64,000 nt of DNA from Gymnothorax reevesii (lineage: Eukaryota > Chordata > Actinopteri > Anguilliformes > Muraenidae): contig CM056582.1 in NCBI GenBank assembly GCA_029721435.1, positions 40,506,611 through 40,570,610 on the forward strand. The letters run 5' to 3'. A model generated the notes under the pieces. That model saw only the letters and a list, made by a program, of their open reading frames with translations. It did not search any database and was not told where the DNA came from. The position numbers and the translations under genes were made by a program. This document shows, piece after piece, positions 49,901 to 61,216 of the stretch; the stretch's first letter is position 1, and every line of letters begins with the position of its first letter.

Positions 49901-51328
49901 AGCTCAAATTTAAAGCGAATTTCAAAGCTGCCATTTCAAATGCCCAATTTGGCGTAAATTGCAAAAATATTCAACATCTCCAATGATGAGCCCCTGCGTC
50001 GCTATGCTTAACACAAATGCCCAAACCGCCTAGACCAGTTGCATAAGCACAAACACTCGGCGACCTGAAAATCGACGTGTCACAGCACAACAAGCTTTAG
50101 CTCACACGGAGGCTGCTGAATATCTTGCTTGCGGAAAGCCGCATAACAAACCTATTCAAGAATTAAATCTATTCACTGTCCGTGTCCCGAAAGACTGTCG
50201 GCATGAAAACTTATCGAATTTACTTAACTTCAAAAGCCCACATGGTGCAGACTGCAACCTAATTTAGACTTTGAATCGTAATTACAATTTTCGGAATGCC
50301 GTTTGCAGCTCTCAAGGCGCTAGTCAAAGGAGCGCCCCCACGGGGAAGTGAAACCGTATTAACTTTGCACAAAGTTTAACAAGACAAGAGAATGGAAAAC
50401 ATTCGCCAACTCAGCCGAACTAATGAGGCGAGTTAAAGCACTAACAAACATACTTGCCACTACCACGCGATTATTAGAGAAGAATACGGAAAAATCAATG
50501 ATATTTCGAAGCTCACTTCGCTTCCCCTACAAACAAGATTCATTCAAACAATAACTTCCAGTATTGGGTCAAGATTACCTGAACAATTCCGACAAGACCT
50601 TGCACCAAATCCATCAAACATATACAACTGCCGATTACCTTCGGTACCCCTACGCAAACCTTCAAACGCAATATAGTTACACCACTTTCCGGTAGAAGTC
50701 AAGAGTATTCAACCCCTTCGGTGGCAAGCTTAATCTCTGCCATCGCGCAGCAACGAAACGCGTCCACCCAAGGATGCCGAAAACTCCGACTGCACACAGA
50801 AATCCAATCACTTCCAACTTGCCATTAAACCTTCTACAAAAGCACGAAAATACCAAATGACCCAAATGATTCTGAAGACACAGCAGTCTACAGAAAACAG
50901 AGAAAACGACACGAGCATACACAAACATTCCCTCAATTTCACTTCATTCTCTGATCCCGAAAAGATAAAATTAAAACGTGTCTGGTTTCTACGGTCCCAG
51001 GCCTATGGGGGATATCTCGATCCCTTAGCATCGGTCTTCTATGCGGTGAATTTTAACGAAGCAAAAATCACAGCATTACTTACCGAATTCGGATGACTGG
51101 TAAAGCCGTCCGGATCGCACAAACCAGGATCTCTTCGGATGTAGATTTACACATCAGCCAGCGGAAGGCAGAACACCTCAGAACGCGTTTGAAAACAGAA
51201 CCATGCACTCACGACCATAGGCTTCGCCCGTATGGTACGCAAGCCATTACGCCGCAAGATGCAAAAGTTTTCAAAACGACAAATTACAGTTTAAATAATT
51301 ATTAGACTATTTACGCGGGGTCACCAGC
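46901..51328. other. Internal region of the LARD-like element
   Basis: No conserved retroelement protein is encoded. ACAAATCCACCC occurs twice just after the LTR (around 46898 and 46926). The first TGG that could prime is at 46912-46914, 11 bases in, so a standard primer site is not obvious. The region before the right LTR has only a weak purine run (GCGGGG near 51315). CCAACCAGCT(A/C)AC occurs twice near 49617-49705 in GC-rich DNA. A 62-codon open stretch lies at 48369-48557. Confidence 0.6.
48657..48715. repeat. GT/GC-rich microsatellite
   Basis: Alternating GTGTGTGTGT and GGGCGCG blocks. Confidence 0.8.
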
Positions 51329-53012
51329 TGTAAAACCCCAAAGGAACAACAATTAAAAGGCGGATATTGCCCGGGTTGAAGGCCTTACGTGTTTTCTTAG
51401 TCTAACTTTAATTAGAGCATTCTTCTGGCTGGTGTGAATCACAATATAATGGATATTTTTTCACCGTCCGAGGACGGGGCATGAAAGCGCAATGGTTACG
51501 ATTTATCTGACTCCATATAACCGTTAGAATACAAAATTTAGCAATAATCTCGTTAGAAATCTGACTCCAAATTAGAATTAGAATTGATAATTTAGGGAAC
51601 ACCTGCGTGAATCTCGAAACAGTTACGCACCCAAACTCTGTCTGCGAAAACCATTGTTACTAAGCAGAACACCCCCTAGGGTTAAAATAGGCGTCTCTGC
51701 CTGGTCTAATTCGACGATAAATCCATTGGATAGAGGAGACTGGCACGGTAGCAACATCAGGCAAATAGCTCTGAGTATGAACGTACCACGAACCTAGGTT
51801 TATGTATATCAAAGGGCCCCTTAGAAAGATTAACCAATAGCTAAATCTTAAGAGCCGGTAATTTCATAACCCCTTAATAGGTAGAACCCAATCTCAATCT
51901 AACTTAGAAGTATCGCTACCTACACATGTCTTGGTAGGAGTCTCCCCTTAAGTCCCAATCGCAACAAGGCCAGAAAGAATTTACAATGAGAACACGCAGG
52001 CTGGAAAAGGAATAACAATAATTTAATTTACCAGGTAGGCACAACTTGAATCAAACAAATCAATGATAGGCCAATTACCGTTACATATAATTTAGAAGGA
52101 TTTGGAGTATTTTCATACCTGGAAAAGATGAATGACCACGTGGAGCTAAAATCGCTCCACGTGGTCGGGGAGAACTCACACGCTCCCCCGCTCCGGAACA
52201 AGGCAGCACGTGACCTCTCCCCACTTACCTATTCGCACGTCAGAAGTTGACCAAGAAAGGACAGAACAGGAAGAAGAAGAGCAGGAGCAAGAAGAGAAGC
52301 GCAGAGAAGAGACAAGAAAAGAAGCCAAGAAAAAGAAGAGAAGCAAGAAGAGAAGAGAAGAGAAGAGAAGATAACGCCCCCTCAGGATCTCGTACCTTTA
52401 AAGACTCCAAACCACGCCTCCGAAAAAGGTAGAGGGAAGGTTGGCCGAATTAGAGTTTTACTGGCCTAGGTGATAAGATAATTTGCACAGGGAGACTAGG
52501 GGAGTTGCTTGAATGAATCTTACAAACGAACCATAATTCCAAGGGAAATGAAACATGTTCCATTCAACTCCTTGGACTCCCCCGAGAATAAAGAGACCAA
52601 ACATGATATGAATATGTATTAAAATGATGCAGTTGTCATGGAAAAGCCTTAAGATGGAATATTATAGCCCAATTGCGTAATCAATATATAACAGGTTCCT
52701 TCCTAGGATATTGAACAGAAATATATTATGAATTTGATAGAGGTTAAGATCGTTTTAAGCAGCTTAAAAGTAACTGATCCTGACTTTATTTGAGAAGAGG
52801 TCGGTGAGTTTCAGAGGGCCAGAGCAAATGGCTCCAAACCCCCTGCTGGGCAGAACAAAGGAGATTCGAGGCAGGCAACAGAGCATCCAGGTCGTATAAG
52901 CTTGCTGTTAAATCAACCAAATTTTACACATGGAATGTGCCTGTGTTCCAACAATATGAATTGACACGTATTTTGAGTAAAATCCAGCCAAATCAAACTT
53001 TCAGGTTCTACA
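51329..53012 (+). repeat. 3' LTR of the LARD-like element
   Basis: 1684 bp, TGTAAAACCCC to GGTTCTACA, followed by the AAGC target duplication and the rest of copy 2. Confidence 0.88.
52134..52166. promoter_or_regulatory. Perfect 13-bp hairpin with CACGTG E-boxes (3' LTR)
   Basis: Identical arms and loop to 46022-46054. Confidence 0.7.
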
Positions 53013-54733
53013 AAGCCGTGAGTTTAAACCAGGAGAAAAGGTCCTTGTGTTGTTTCCCTTGCAGTCCAATCCATTGCAAGCTAGATTTCATGGTCCTTAT
53101 GAAATTCTGACAAAACTCAATGATCTCAATTACATTGTGAAGACTCCAGATAGGAGAAAACCAAAACAATTGTGTCATATTAACATGCTAAAGCCTTATC
53201 ATGACAGAAATGCTAGGGTTGCAGCTGTCACTTCAGATTCTCCAATGGTCGAAACGTGTGAAGATGAGGGGGAGTTTCAAGATGATGAACCAAGAATTAA
53301 AGCTGAAGTTCTTTCATGTAAATTGTCAAACACTGAAGTGTTGCAAAATCTTGATGTAAAACTCCAGCACTTAGAACCCTCACAGAGAGATCAGTTTGAA
53401 AGGTTGATCAAGAAATATGAGGATTTGTTTCCTGATGTTCCACAGAGAGTTACTATAGCCTCTCATGATGTAGATGTTGGTGATGCCAAACCAATAAAAC
53501 AGCATCCATACCGGATGAATCCTGAAAAGAGAAAGATTGCTGAGAAAGAGGTTGAGTACATGTTAGAACATGATATTATCAGACCTTCCAACTCCGATTG
53601 GAGTTCACCCTGTGTGCTAGTTTCAAAACCTGATGGAAGTACTAGATTCTGTACAGGTTATCGCAAAGTCAATGCTGTAACTAGAACTGATGTGTTTCCA
53701 ATACCTAGGATTGATGATTGTATCGATAGAGTAGGGCAAGCAAAGTTTCTGACCAAGATTGATTTATTGAAGGGTTATTGGTGTGTGCCTTTAACTGAGA
53801 GGGCCAAGAGCATCTCTGCTTTTGCCACACCATCTGGATTGTACCAGTATGAAGTCCTACCCTTTGGCATGAAAAATGCCCCAGCCACGTTCCAAAGGAT
53901 GATACAGTCTACAATCGCCGGATTGCCACACACGGGTGCGTACATCGATGACCTGATCACATGGAGTGACTCCTGGGAAGAACATCTAAAAGATGAAGAG
54001 ACGTTGTTCCAGCGCCTGACTCAGGCTAACCTGACTGTTAACCTGAGCAAGAGTGACTTTGGTTGTGCTACTGTCACCTATCTTGGCTACGTCATAGGCC
54101 AGGGTAAGGTGGCACCCATAAATGCTAAAGTCCAAGCCATCATGGACTTTCCAGTTCCTGACAACAAAAAAGCTTTGCGCCGCTTCCTTGGAATGATCGG
54201 GTACTACCGCAAGTTCTGCAAGAACTTTGCTGAGATTGCTCTCAGTCTAACTAACCAACTGAAGAAAGGCGTAAAGTTCACCTGGGATGATGCATGCCAG
54301 AGAGCCTTCGATCACCTGAAGTCTCTGCTGTGTCACTTCCCCGTGCTCAAATCTCCTGACTTCAACAAACCGTTCTCCATCGCGGTCGATGCTAGCGACC
54401 AAGCTTGTGGATCTGTGCTCCTACAGAGAAGTGACTCTGATGACATTGAGCATCCCGTGGCATACTTCTCCAGGAAGTTCAATCGCCACCAAAGGAACTA
54501 TTCCACAATAGAGAAGGAACTGTTGGCTCTGGTCCTTTCTTTACAACACTTTGAGGTTTATGTTTGTACAGGACAAAAGCCAATGATTGTGTACACTGAC
54601 CACAATCCATTAATGTTTTTGAGTAAGATGAAAAACAAGAATCGGAGATTGTTGAATTGGAGTTTGACTTGGAAATTAAGCATGTGAAGGGTACAGACAA
54701 TGTAATTGCTGATTGCTTATCCCGTGTTTGAAT
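53013..54733 (+). pseudogene. Broken GPY/F-RT-RNase H part of Gmr1-type copy 2
   Basis: After the LARD-like insertion the frame resumes at the end of integrase and runs through the GPY/F module. RT retains YIDD, but the FCTDYR block reads FCTGYR. RNase H continues with VDAS. A 16-base deletion near 54668-54672 removes sequence between two GGAGTTTGA repeats and shifts the last ~25 codons out of frame, so the frame stops at 54687. Confidence 0.88.
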
Positions 54734-54866
54734 GTGTATATATATATATCATGTGTTTGAATATTGTATGATATGTATATATAGACAAGTGTTCACTTAA
54801 CCATTTTGTATTGAAAAGAAAAATTTTGCCTTTATGAGTCAAAATTTTTCCCTTTTGGAATGGAGG

Positions 54867-55339
54867 TGTAATGTGAATATAGGCCACTAGATATATTTAC
54901 CTTTTTTTTGTTAAGCTCAGACTGGAGTCATGTTTAGACATGTCCTGGACATGTCTGGGGCAAGTCTCAGAAAATAAAAAAAAAGAGGTCTAAATGTGGG
55001 TGGGGTCTGCAAAAGAGTATATAAGGAAAAGAATTGAGACAGTAAAGTAGTAGGAGAAATTGCAAGAAGATGACCAGACCTGCCATTCTGTTAAAGACCT
55101 GTGACGTTTCTTTTGTGGATTTCTTTGCCTGTGTTTGAGCATTTTCATTATCCAGGACATCACCAAGCCACCCCACAAAAAGGGACTGTAAATATTTCTT
55201 TTTTTTTCCTATTCAATCTTGGTCAGTTTAGTTAGTTGTTGTGTTTAATTAAATGTGTTTAAGTTTTTAAAACTGTGTCTGTCATCCCTTGCTGTTGCTG
55301 TTGTGTTGTAGATTGTAATAAGAAATTGGGGCCATAACA
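54867..55339 (+). repeat. 3' LTR of Gmr1-type copy 2
   Basis: 473 bp, TGTAATGTG to CCATAACA. It has a small deletion after CCACTAGAT compared with the other LTRs. Confidence 0.88.
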
Positions 55340-58303
55340 GTGTCATATTTGAGCTTTAGCCGGTAAGGTCTTGAGACAGCACTGTGAAGGACTTAGTTGC
55401 ATATTTGAGGCCTAGTGATAATAAGAGAGGGAATTTTTGTTTTATTTTTCCCTTTTCTTTTGGTATCTTCGAGCTCGCCTATTTTTCTACCTTGGATGGC
55501 GTCCAGGTTGTGGTAGCGTGAGTCTCGCATTTTCAGTCTGTTTAAGTCTCTCAGCACGCTGCAGTTTTTGCCATTTATTTCTGGCCACTGCTTTTGGCGT
55601 CTAATTTCGAACTGCCATCACAGTACACACTAGCCATCATGGAGACACCAGCGGTGGCGGAAATTAAGAGGGCTGTTGCCAGCCAGCAAGATTTGTTGAC
55701 AGGCTTCACTAAAGGACTTTCTGGCTTGGGCAACTAACAATCTGAATGAGTTGAGAGACTACACCTGTAAGAGAACGCGTTTAAGAATCAAGAGAGCGTT
55801 CTGTTGGGCTTGACTGAGAGTATTAAATCTCTCGCTACACAAGTTTCGCAAAAAGTTGCAGAAGCACCATCCATACGTCCTCCCCGAGAACCAAAGTTAC
55901 AACTGCCCCAAAGATATAGTGGCGTGGCCGGAAAGTGTAAGGATTTCATCGCCCAGTGTGAAATATTTTTTAAGGCTCAACCGTCATTATTTGTTAATGA
56001 GGATTCTCGGGTAGCATTTTATATTATCACTGCTGGCTGGCACAGCACTCACTTGGGTCGGCCCACTAATCAGATCTAATTCACAGGTCGTAGATTCTGT
56101 GGAGGCCCTTGTTAGGGAGATGGTGTCTGTTTTTGATCAAGACATTTGTGGTCAAGACACAGCTACGCGTTTGATGCACCTTAAACAGGGCAAAGAAAGT
56201 GCAGCTGAATTCTCGATTGCTTTCCGTTCTCTGCCCACAGAGACAGGCTGGCCAGAGGCTCCTCTTATGACCGTATTTAGCCGTGCCCTTACTGATGAGA
56301 TTAAGGACACTCTGGCTACTTTAGAACCCTGCTCGACTTTTGAATCCTTAGTTTGTACGGCTGTGCGAATTGAAAAGCACACGCGAACGCAACAGGGAAA
56401 AGTTAAATAGATTCCCACTGGCTGACAATGAAGCTAAAGTCAGCCTATTCCACCCACTAAAGATTCTACTCCGGTTGAGTCCATGCAAGTTGATGGTTCG
56501 CTTGACCGTTGAACTAAGAGACCAACTCGCAGAGGAGTAATCTGCCTTAATTGTAATTAGCCGGGTCATATCCGTCCACTTTGTCCTAAGCTTCGGGGAA
56601 ACAGAAAACCCCTCTCGCGATTCAGGGGGCGCTACAGGAGCAGACCCAATTTCCCTTCCGAATACTAATTCCTGTAGAACTTACTGTGGGGAGCAAGAGA
56701 ATTACCATTGAAGTGTTTGTGGACTTGGGTGCAGTTGATTGTTTCATGGATATTTCATGGTCGCCCGTTGGGCACGGGAGTTAAAATTGAAGTTTCGGAG
56801 CCACTAAAAATGTTCATTTCCTTTGGTGACCACCCTGAGGAGGTTCGGTTTTTTATTATCAGGTCCCCCATTTTCTTATTGTTTTAGAGCATTCATGGTT
56901 ACGGGAACATAAACCTTGTATCAGTTGAGGGGAACAGAATAATGCTATCATCCACTGGGGCCCCAAGTGTGACTCTCATTGTAGAGCAAATGAGACTTAT
57001 TTTTCCGGACGTCAAGCCATGTGGCAGGCTGATGCAGAGAGTGAGTGTGAGGAAGTTATCTCACCGTACCCTCCTAGACCAGTAAAAGGGGTAGAGGAGG
57101 GGTTGGAATGGGATCCTCAATTTGACTGGCGACAGCCAGAGGACGATTACCTTTTGGAGGATTTTAGCGATTCTGAATCAGTCACAGAGACATTAGATTT
57201 GGAGCAGGGTGAGGAATTTGGGGCCACCCTGAACTTTCACTTGCCTTCCAATGTTGCCAGGGATTATGCTGCCCCCATTATTGTGCTCATCAAGAAGAAT
57301 ACCTCCTCAGCCTTTTTTTGGTCTCATGCAGCTGATGCTGCCTTTCGGGAATTAAAGTAACATTTCAGCTCAGAGCCTATTTTGGTTTTGCCCGATCCCT
57401 CCCTCCCATTTGTTGTGGAGGTAGATACTTCTGAGGTGGGCGTGGGTGCTATTTTGTCTCAGCGCCCTCGTTGGGAAAATAAGCTTCACCCATGCGCGTA
57501 CTTCTCCCGGTCTTTGTCCAGAACGCAATTATAGTATTGGTGACCGGGAGTTATTAGCGGTCAAGCTGGCGCTCAAGGAGTAGCGCCACTGGTTGGAGGG
57601 AGCTGAGCACCCTTTTGTGGTATGGACCGACTATAAGAACCTCCAATATATTCAGCAAACCAAGCGGCGTAATTCCATGCTAACTTATAGCCTGGGCTCT
57701 AAAAATATTAAGCCTGACGCCCTCTCATGAATGTATAATCATAATCCTAGCCCGGAGCCAGTTATTCCTTCTGCCCAGATCGTGGCACCCATTCGATGGG
57801 AGGTTGAGGCGTTGGTTCAGGAGGTGCTGAAATCCGATCCCGGTCCTGGGGGGGGGAGCCTGCTGGCTGTTTGTTTGTTCCGCTTAGGGTTAGGCCACAG
57901 GTCCTAGAGTAGGGACACTCATCCTGCTTGGCAGGGCACCCAGGGGCCCATCGGACCAAGCAGTTCTTTGGCCAAAGTTTTTGGTGGTCGGATATGATGA
58001 GGGACACTCGGGAGGTTGTTGCTGCCTGTGGCGTATGTTCCAGGAATAAGACTTCCCACTTCCCTCCCTCTGGTTTGCTGCAACCTTTGCCCGTTCCCAA
58101 GCCCCCTGAACTCTTACTGTGTTCGATTTTGTTACGGGGCTGCCTGTATCTGGCGGAAACACGGTCATTTTGGTCGTGGTTGATCGTTTTTCTAAAGCAG
58201 CTCATTTTGTCGCGCTACCCAAGCTGCCTTCGGCGCGGGAGACAGCGCATCTTGCGGTTAACAATGTGCTCCGGTTACATGGACTTACGCAGGATGTCGT
58301 CTC
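55340..58303 (+). pseudogene. Canonical Ty3/gypsy element, copy B: gag, protease, RNase H, integrase remnants
   Basis: The order is leader, Gag from about 55639 (METPAVAEIKRAV; capsid RYSGVAGKCKDFIAQCEIFF at 55911 onward), then protease at about 56700, where the active-site DSG pattern reads DLG. After a deletion of most RT comes RNase H (57340-57500; [16 protein letters not shown]). Last are the integrase zinc region (57930-58070; HPGAHRTKQFF and CGVCSRNK) and core start (58119-58300). Many stops and frameshifts occur. It is cut at 58303 in the integrase by Gmr1-type copy 3. Integrase lies after RNase H, the usual gypsy order. Confidence 0.75.
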
Positions 58304-58616
58304 TGTAATGTGAATATAGGCCACTAGATGGCAGTATTTACCTTTTTTTTATTCAGCCCAGACTGGAGCTAGGTTTTAGACATGTCCTGGACATGTCTGG
58401 GGAAAGTCCCCGAAAAGTAAAAAAAAGAGGTCTGAATGTGGGTGGGGTCTGCAAAAGAGTATATAAGGAGAAGAATTGAGACAGTGAAGTAGTAGGAGAA
58501 ATTGCAAGAAGAAGGATAAGTGTGACCAGACCTGTCATTTCTGTTCAAGACCTGAGAAGTTTCTTTTGTGGATTTTTACGTGTTAGAGCATTTTCCCTTA
58601 CCCAGGAAATTACCAA
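58304..58616 (+). repeat. 5' LTR of copy 3, first part
   Basis: It matches the first ~310 bases of the other LTRs, including TATATAAGG near 58460. Confidence 0.85.
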
Positions 58617-58625
58617 TACATCCCG

Positions 58626-60632
58626 TTGGTACAGAGACAGAAAACGAGGAAAATCGTAGTGAAAAAGATGACCAACGACGTGATTGAGAGACTGCAGGAT
58701 GTATTTGAAGAAACAGACTGGGCGGTTTTTGAGAACACTGCAAAGGACATTAATGAATTTACTGAGTCTGTTTGTGGATACATTAATTTCTGTACGGATG
58801 TGGTTGTCCCAGAGAAACGGGTCAAGGTCTATGCAAATTGCAAACCCTGGATGAATGATGAGATTAGAAGGTTAATAAGGGAAAAGAAAAAAGCCTTTAC
58901 CAAAGGGGATAAAGAGATACTGAAAATGGTCCACAAACAACTTAGAAAAGAAATTAATAAGGAAAAATACAGGTAAAAATGTGAAGTAGAAAATCATTTT
59001 AAAGAGAATGACATGAAGAAGGTGTGGGGAGGTATGAAGTTAATGAGTGGGTATGTAGGCAAGGGAAAGCCTGAAAAGCACCAACTAAATGGCACCAAGG
59101 AATACGCAGATATTTTAAATAACTTTTATAATAGATTTGATAAAATAGATTTTTTAAATGAAAGAACCAGTTTGAGAGAGCAGTTAAGCAGGGCCATAGA
59201 AGGGGATTATAGTCTACAAACTAACGAACAGGAGGTCTGCAATATGTTTAGAAAGCTAAAAGCCACCAAAGCGGCAGGTCCGGATGGGCTTACACCGAAG
59301 GTGCTGAAGAGCTGTGCTTTTCAGTTAGCCAGCATCTTCACAACAGTGTTTAACTACTGTTATTCTTTCAATGTTTTGCCCGATTTATGGAAGGAATCCT
59401 GTATTATACCAGTACCTAAGAAGAAAGTAGTGGAGTGCTTGAATGACCTAAGACCAGTGGCCCTCACCTCGGTCGTTATGAAAGTATGTGAGAGAATAGT
59501 GTTAAATAACTTAAAGCCACATGTAGAGAAATATCTTGATCCCTGCCAGTTTGCATACCAGAAAGGCAGGGGGGCAGAAGATGCTATTGTTTTTAAACTT
59601 GACCATATTTATAAACACCTGGACACCAGTGGACGTTGTGTTAAGATTTTATATTATGATTTTAGCTCTGCTTTCAGTACTATTCAACCACATATCATGA
59701 TTGAAAAGCTTATTGCTATGAATGTACCAAAGGTGTTCAGTTTATTTATTTTAAACTTTCTAGAGGATAGAACCCAATTTGTCAAGTTGAACTCAAATAC
59801 TAAGTCAGGAAAGATCACCGCAAATACAGGTTCTCCCCAAGGCACAGTTTTATCTCCTTTTTTATTTACTATTTACACAGCAGATTACCGCCCACAGCAC
59901 CCAAGGTGCCAAGTAGTAAAATTTGCAGATGACACTGCTTTACTAGGTCTAATCGAACAGGATGACGATAGTCAATACAGAGAAGAGAGAAACTCTTTTG
60001 TTGAGTACTGTGATAGTCATTTTCTAGAGCTCAATGTCAAGAAAACAAAAGAACTAGTGATTGACTTTCGAAAAAACAAGAGAGCATCTGAGGCTGTGGA
60101 AATTAAAGGGGTAATGGTAGAAAGAACAAACACATATAAATACCTGGGTGTTGTTTTTAATGACAAACTGACATGGACTGACCATGTATCATCACTGCTG
60201 GCTAAACTGAGTCCACGCCTGTACTGTATGAGAAAGCTGCAGTCTTTTAATGTTAACTCCGAGGTACTGAAAATGTTTGCTATGTCTGTGATATGCAGTG
60301 TGTGGAGCTACTGTGTAGTGGGATGGGGAGGGAATGTGGGGGTGACTGAGAAAAATAGGATTGATAAACTGAACAAAAGGGCAGGAAAAATGGTGGGGTT
60401 GACGATTACATTGGATGGTGTATACTATGACCGCTTGGAAAAAATGACCATTAAGATTATGCAGGACTCCGGTCATCCTCTTCATACTTGTCTGGGTAAC
60501 AGAGTTATGAAGCGTAGTGGCCGGCTCAGACCACCTGTGACACGCACTCAGCGATATGCTCTCTCCTTCATTCCACAAGCGGCTCGGCGGCACAATGAGC
60601 ACTTTAAGCGGACATTTGTAGAATTATTTTAG
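58626..60632 (+). pseudogene. Rex1-type reverse transcriptase with one internal stop
   Basis: Linker sequence with CKPWMNDEIRRLIREKKKAF is followed by an in-frame TAA at 58974-58976. The same frame continues through RT: KATKAAGPDGLTPKVLKS, YDFSSAFSTIQPHI, GSPQGTVLSPFL, catalytic FADD (about 59932-59943) and a YLGVVFNDKLTW block. It ends at 60632 with the RHNEHFKRTF C-terminal motif. These motifs are characteristic of the fish Rex1/Babar group. Apart from the stop and the missing N-terminal endonuclease, the domain is intact. Confidence 0.78.
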
Positions 60633-60728
60633 CTGGATGTCTGTGTGTCTAAATGTTAACTTATTATATTGTAGTGTTACTTTATGTTATTTGTACGATA
60701 TCAGTGCCTGCAACTACAGGTGCAGATG

Positions 60729-60754
60729 CGTGTGTGTTTGTGTGTGTGTGTGTG
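60729..60754. repeat. (TG)n microsatellite in the LINE 3' region
   Basis: A run of TGTGTG interrupted once. Confidence 0.8.
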
Positions 60755-60870
60755 TACCCTAGGTAGGCTATGTTTTATTTTATTTTATTATGTGGGCATA
60801 ACGGTGGGTGTATGCAATGTAATTTCCATTGATATGGATGTAATGAACTTGACTTTGACTTTGACTTTTA

Positions 60871-61093
60871 CTTAGAGGATATCACCAAGCCAACCCCACA
60901 AAAAGGGACTGTAAATATTTCTTTCTGTTTTTTTTCTTATTAATCAATCTTGGTCTTAGTTGTTAGTTGTTTAGTTGTTATTGTCTTTGTTAAAAATTAA
61001 ATGTGTTTTAGTTGTTAAAACTGTGTCTGTCATCCCTTGCTGTTGCTGTTGCTGTTGTGTTGTAGATTGTAATAACAAATTGGGGCCATAACA
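60871..61093 (+). repeat. 5' LTR of copy 3, second part
   Basis: It continues from ATCACCAAGCC to GGGGCCATAACA, matching the last ~190 bases of the other LTRs. Confidence 0.85.
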
Positions 61094-61216
61094 AATTGGG
61101 GGCTCAAGGTCCGGGATAGACCATTTTGTGAGTCATTTATTAAAAATCTAACATTTCAGATTGTAAAATTGTTTTTGTGAATTTTCCTATATAAATATAT
61201 GGACAGATCAACAGCA

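Larger units (their letters stand above)
45214..53016 (+). mobile_element. LARD-like non-autonomous LTR element with 1.68-kb LTRs
   Basis: AAGC at 45214-45217 and 53013-53016 is the 4-bp target duplication inside the copy 2 integrase. The element (45218-53012, 7795 bp) has long LTRs around 4.4 kb of internal DNA. No retroviral Gag, protease, RT or integrase motif appears in any frame, and the longest internal frame is 140 codons. By structure it fits a large retrotransposon derivative, moved by enzymes of another element. Its orientation is set by assuming LTR reading TGTAAAAC...ACA on plus. Confidence 0.8.
41565..55343 (+). mobile_element. Gmr1-like: Gmr1-type element, copy 2, split by a second LTR element
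   Basis: GTGT flanks the element at 41565-41568 and 55340-55343. Its own sequence is 41569-45217 plus 53013-55339; the gap is the LARD-like insertion. Gene order equals copy 1. Several disabling changes show it cannot move on its own. Confidence 0.9.
58598..60889 (+). mobile_element. Rex1-like: Rex1-type LINE, 5'-truncated, inside an LTR
   Basis: It separates two LTR segments that are contiguous elsewhere. Both borders keep a diverged copy of the same LTR stretch (58598-58616 and about 60868-60888), consistent with a ~19-bp target duplication. The 3' end has TTGACT/TTTGACT tandem units (60846-60868). The endonuclease region is missing. Confidence 0.75.

Noticed and set aside
49564..49986. 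140-codon plus-strand frame in the LARD-like interior
   Set aside because: It covers GC-rich DNA with a repeated CCAACCAGCT motif, has no domain pattern and lacks support from any related copy.
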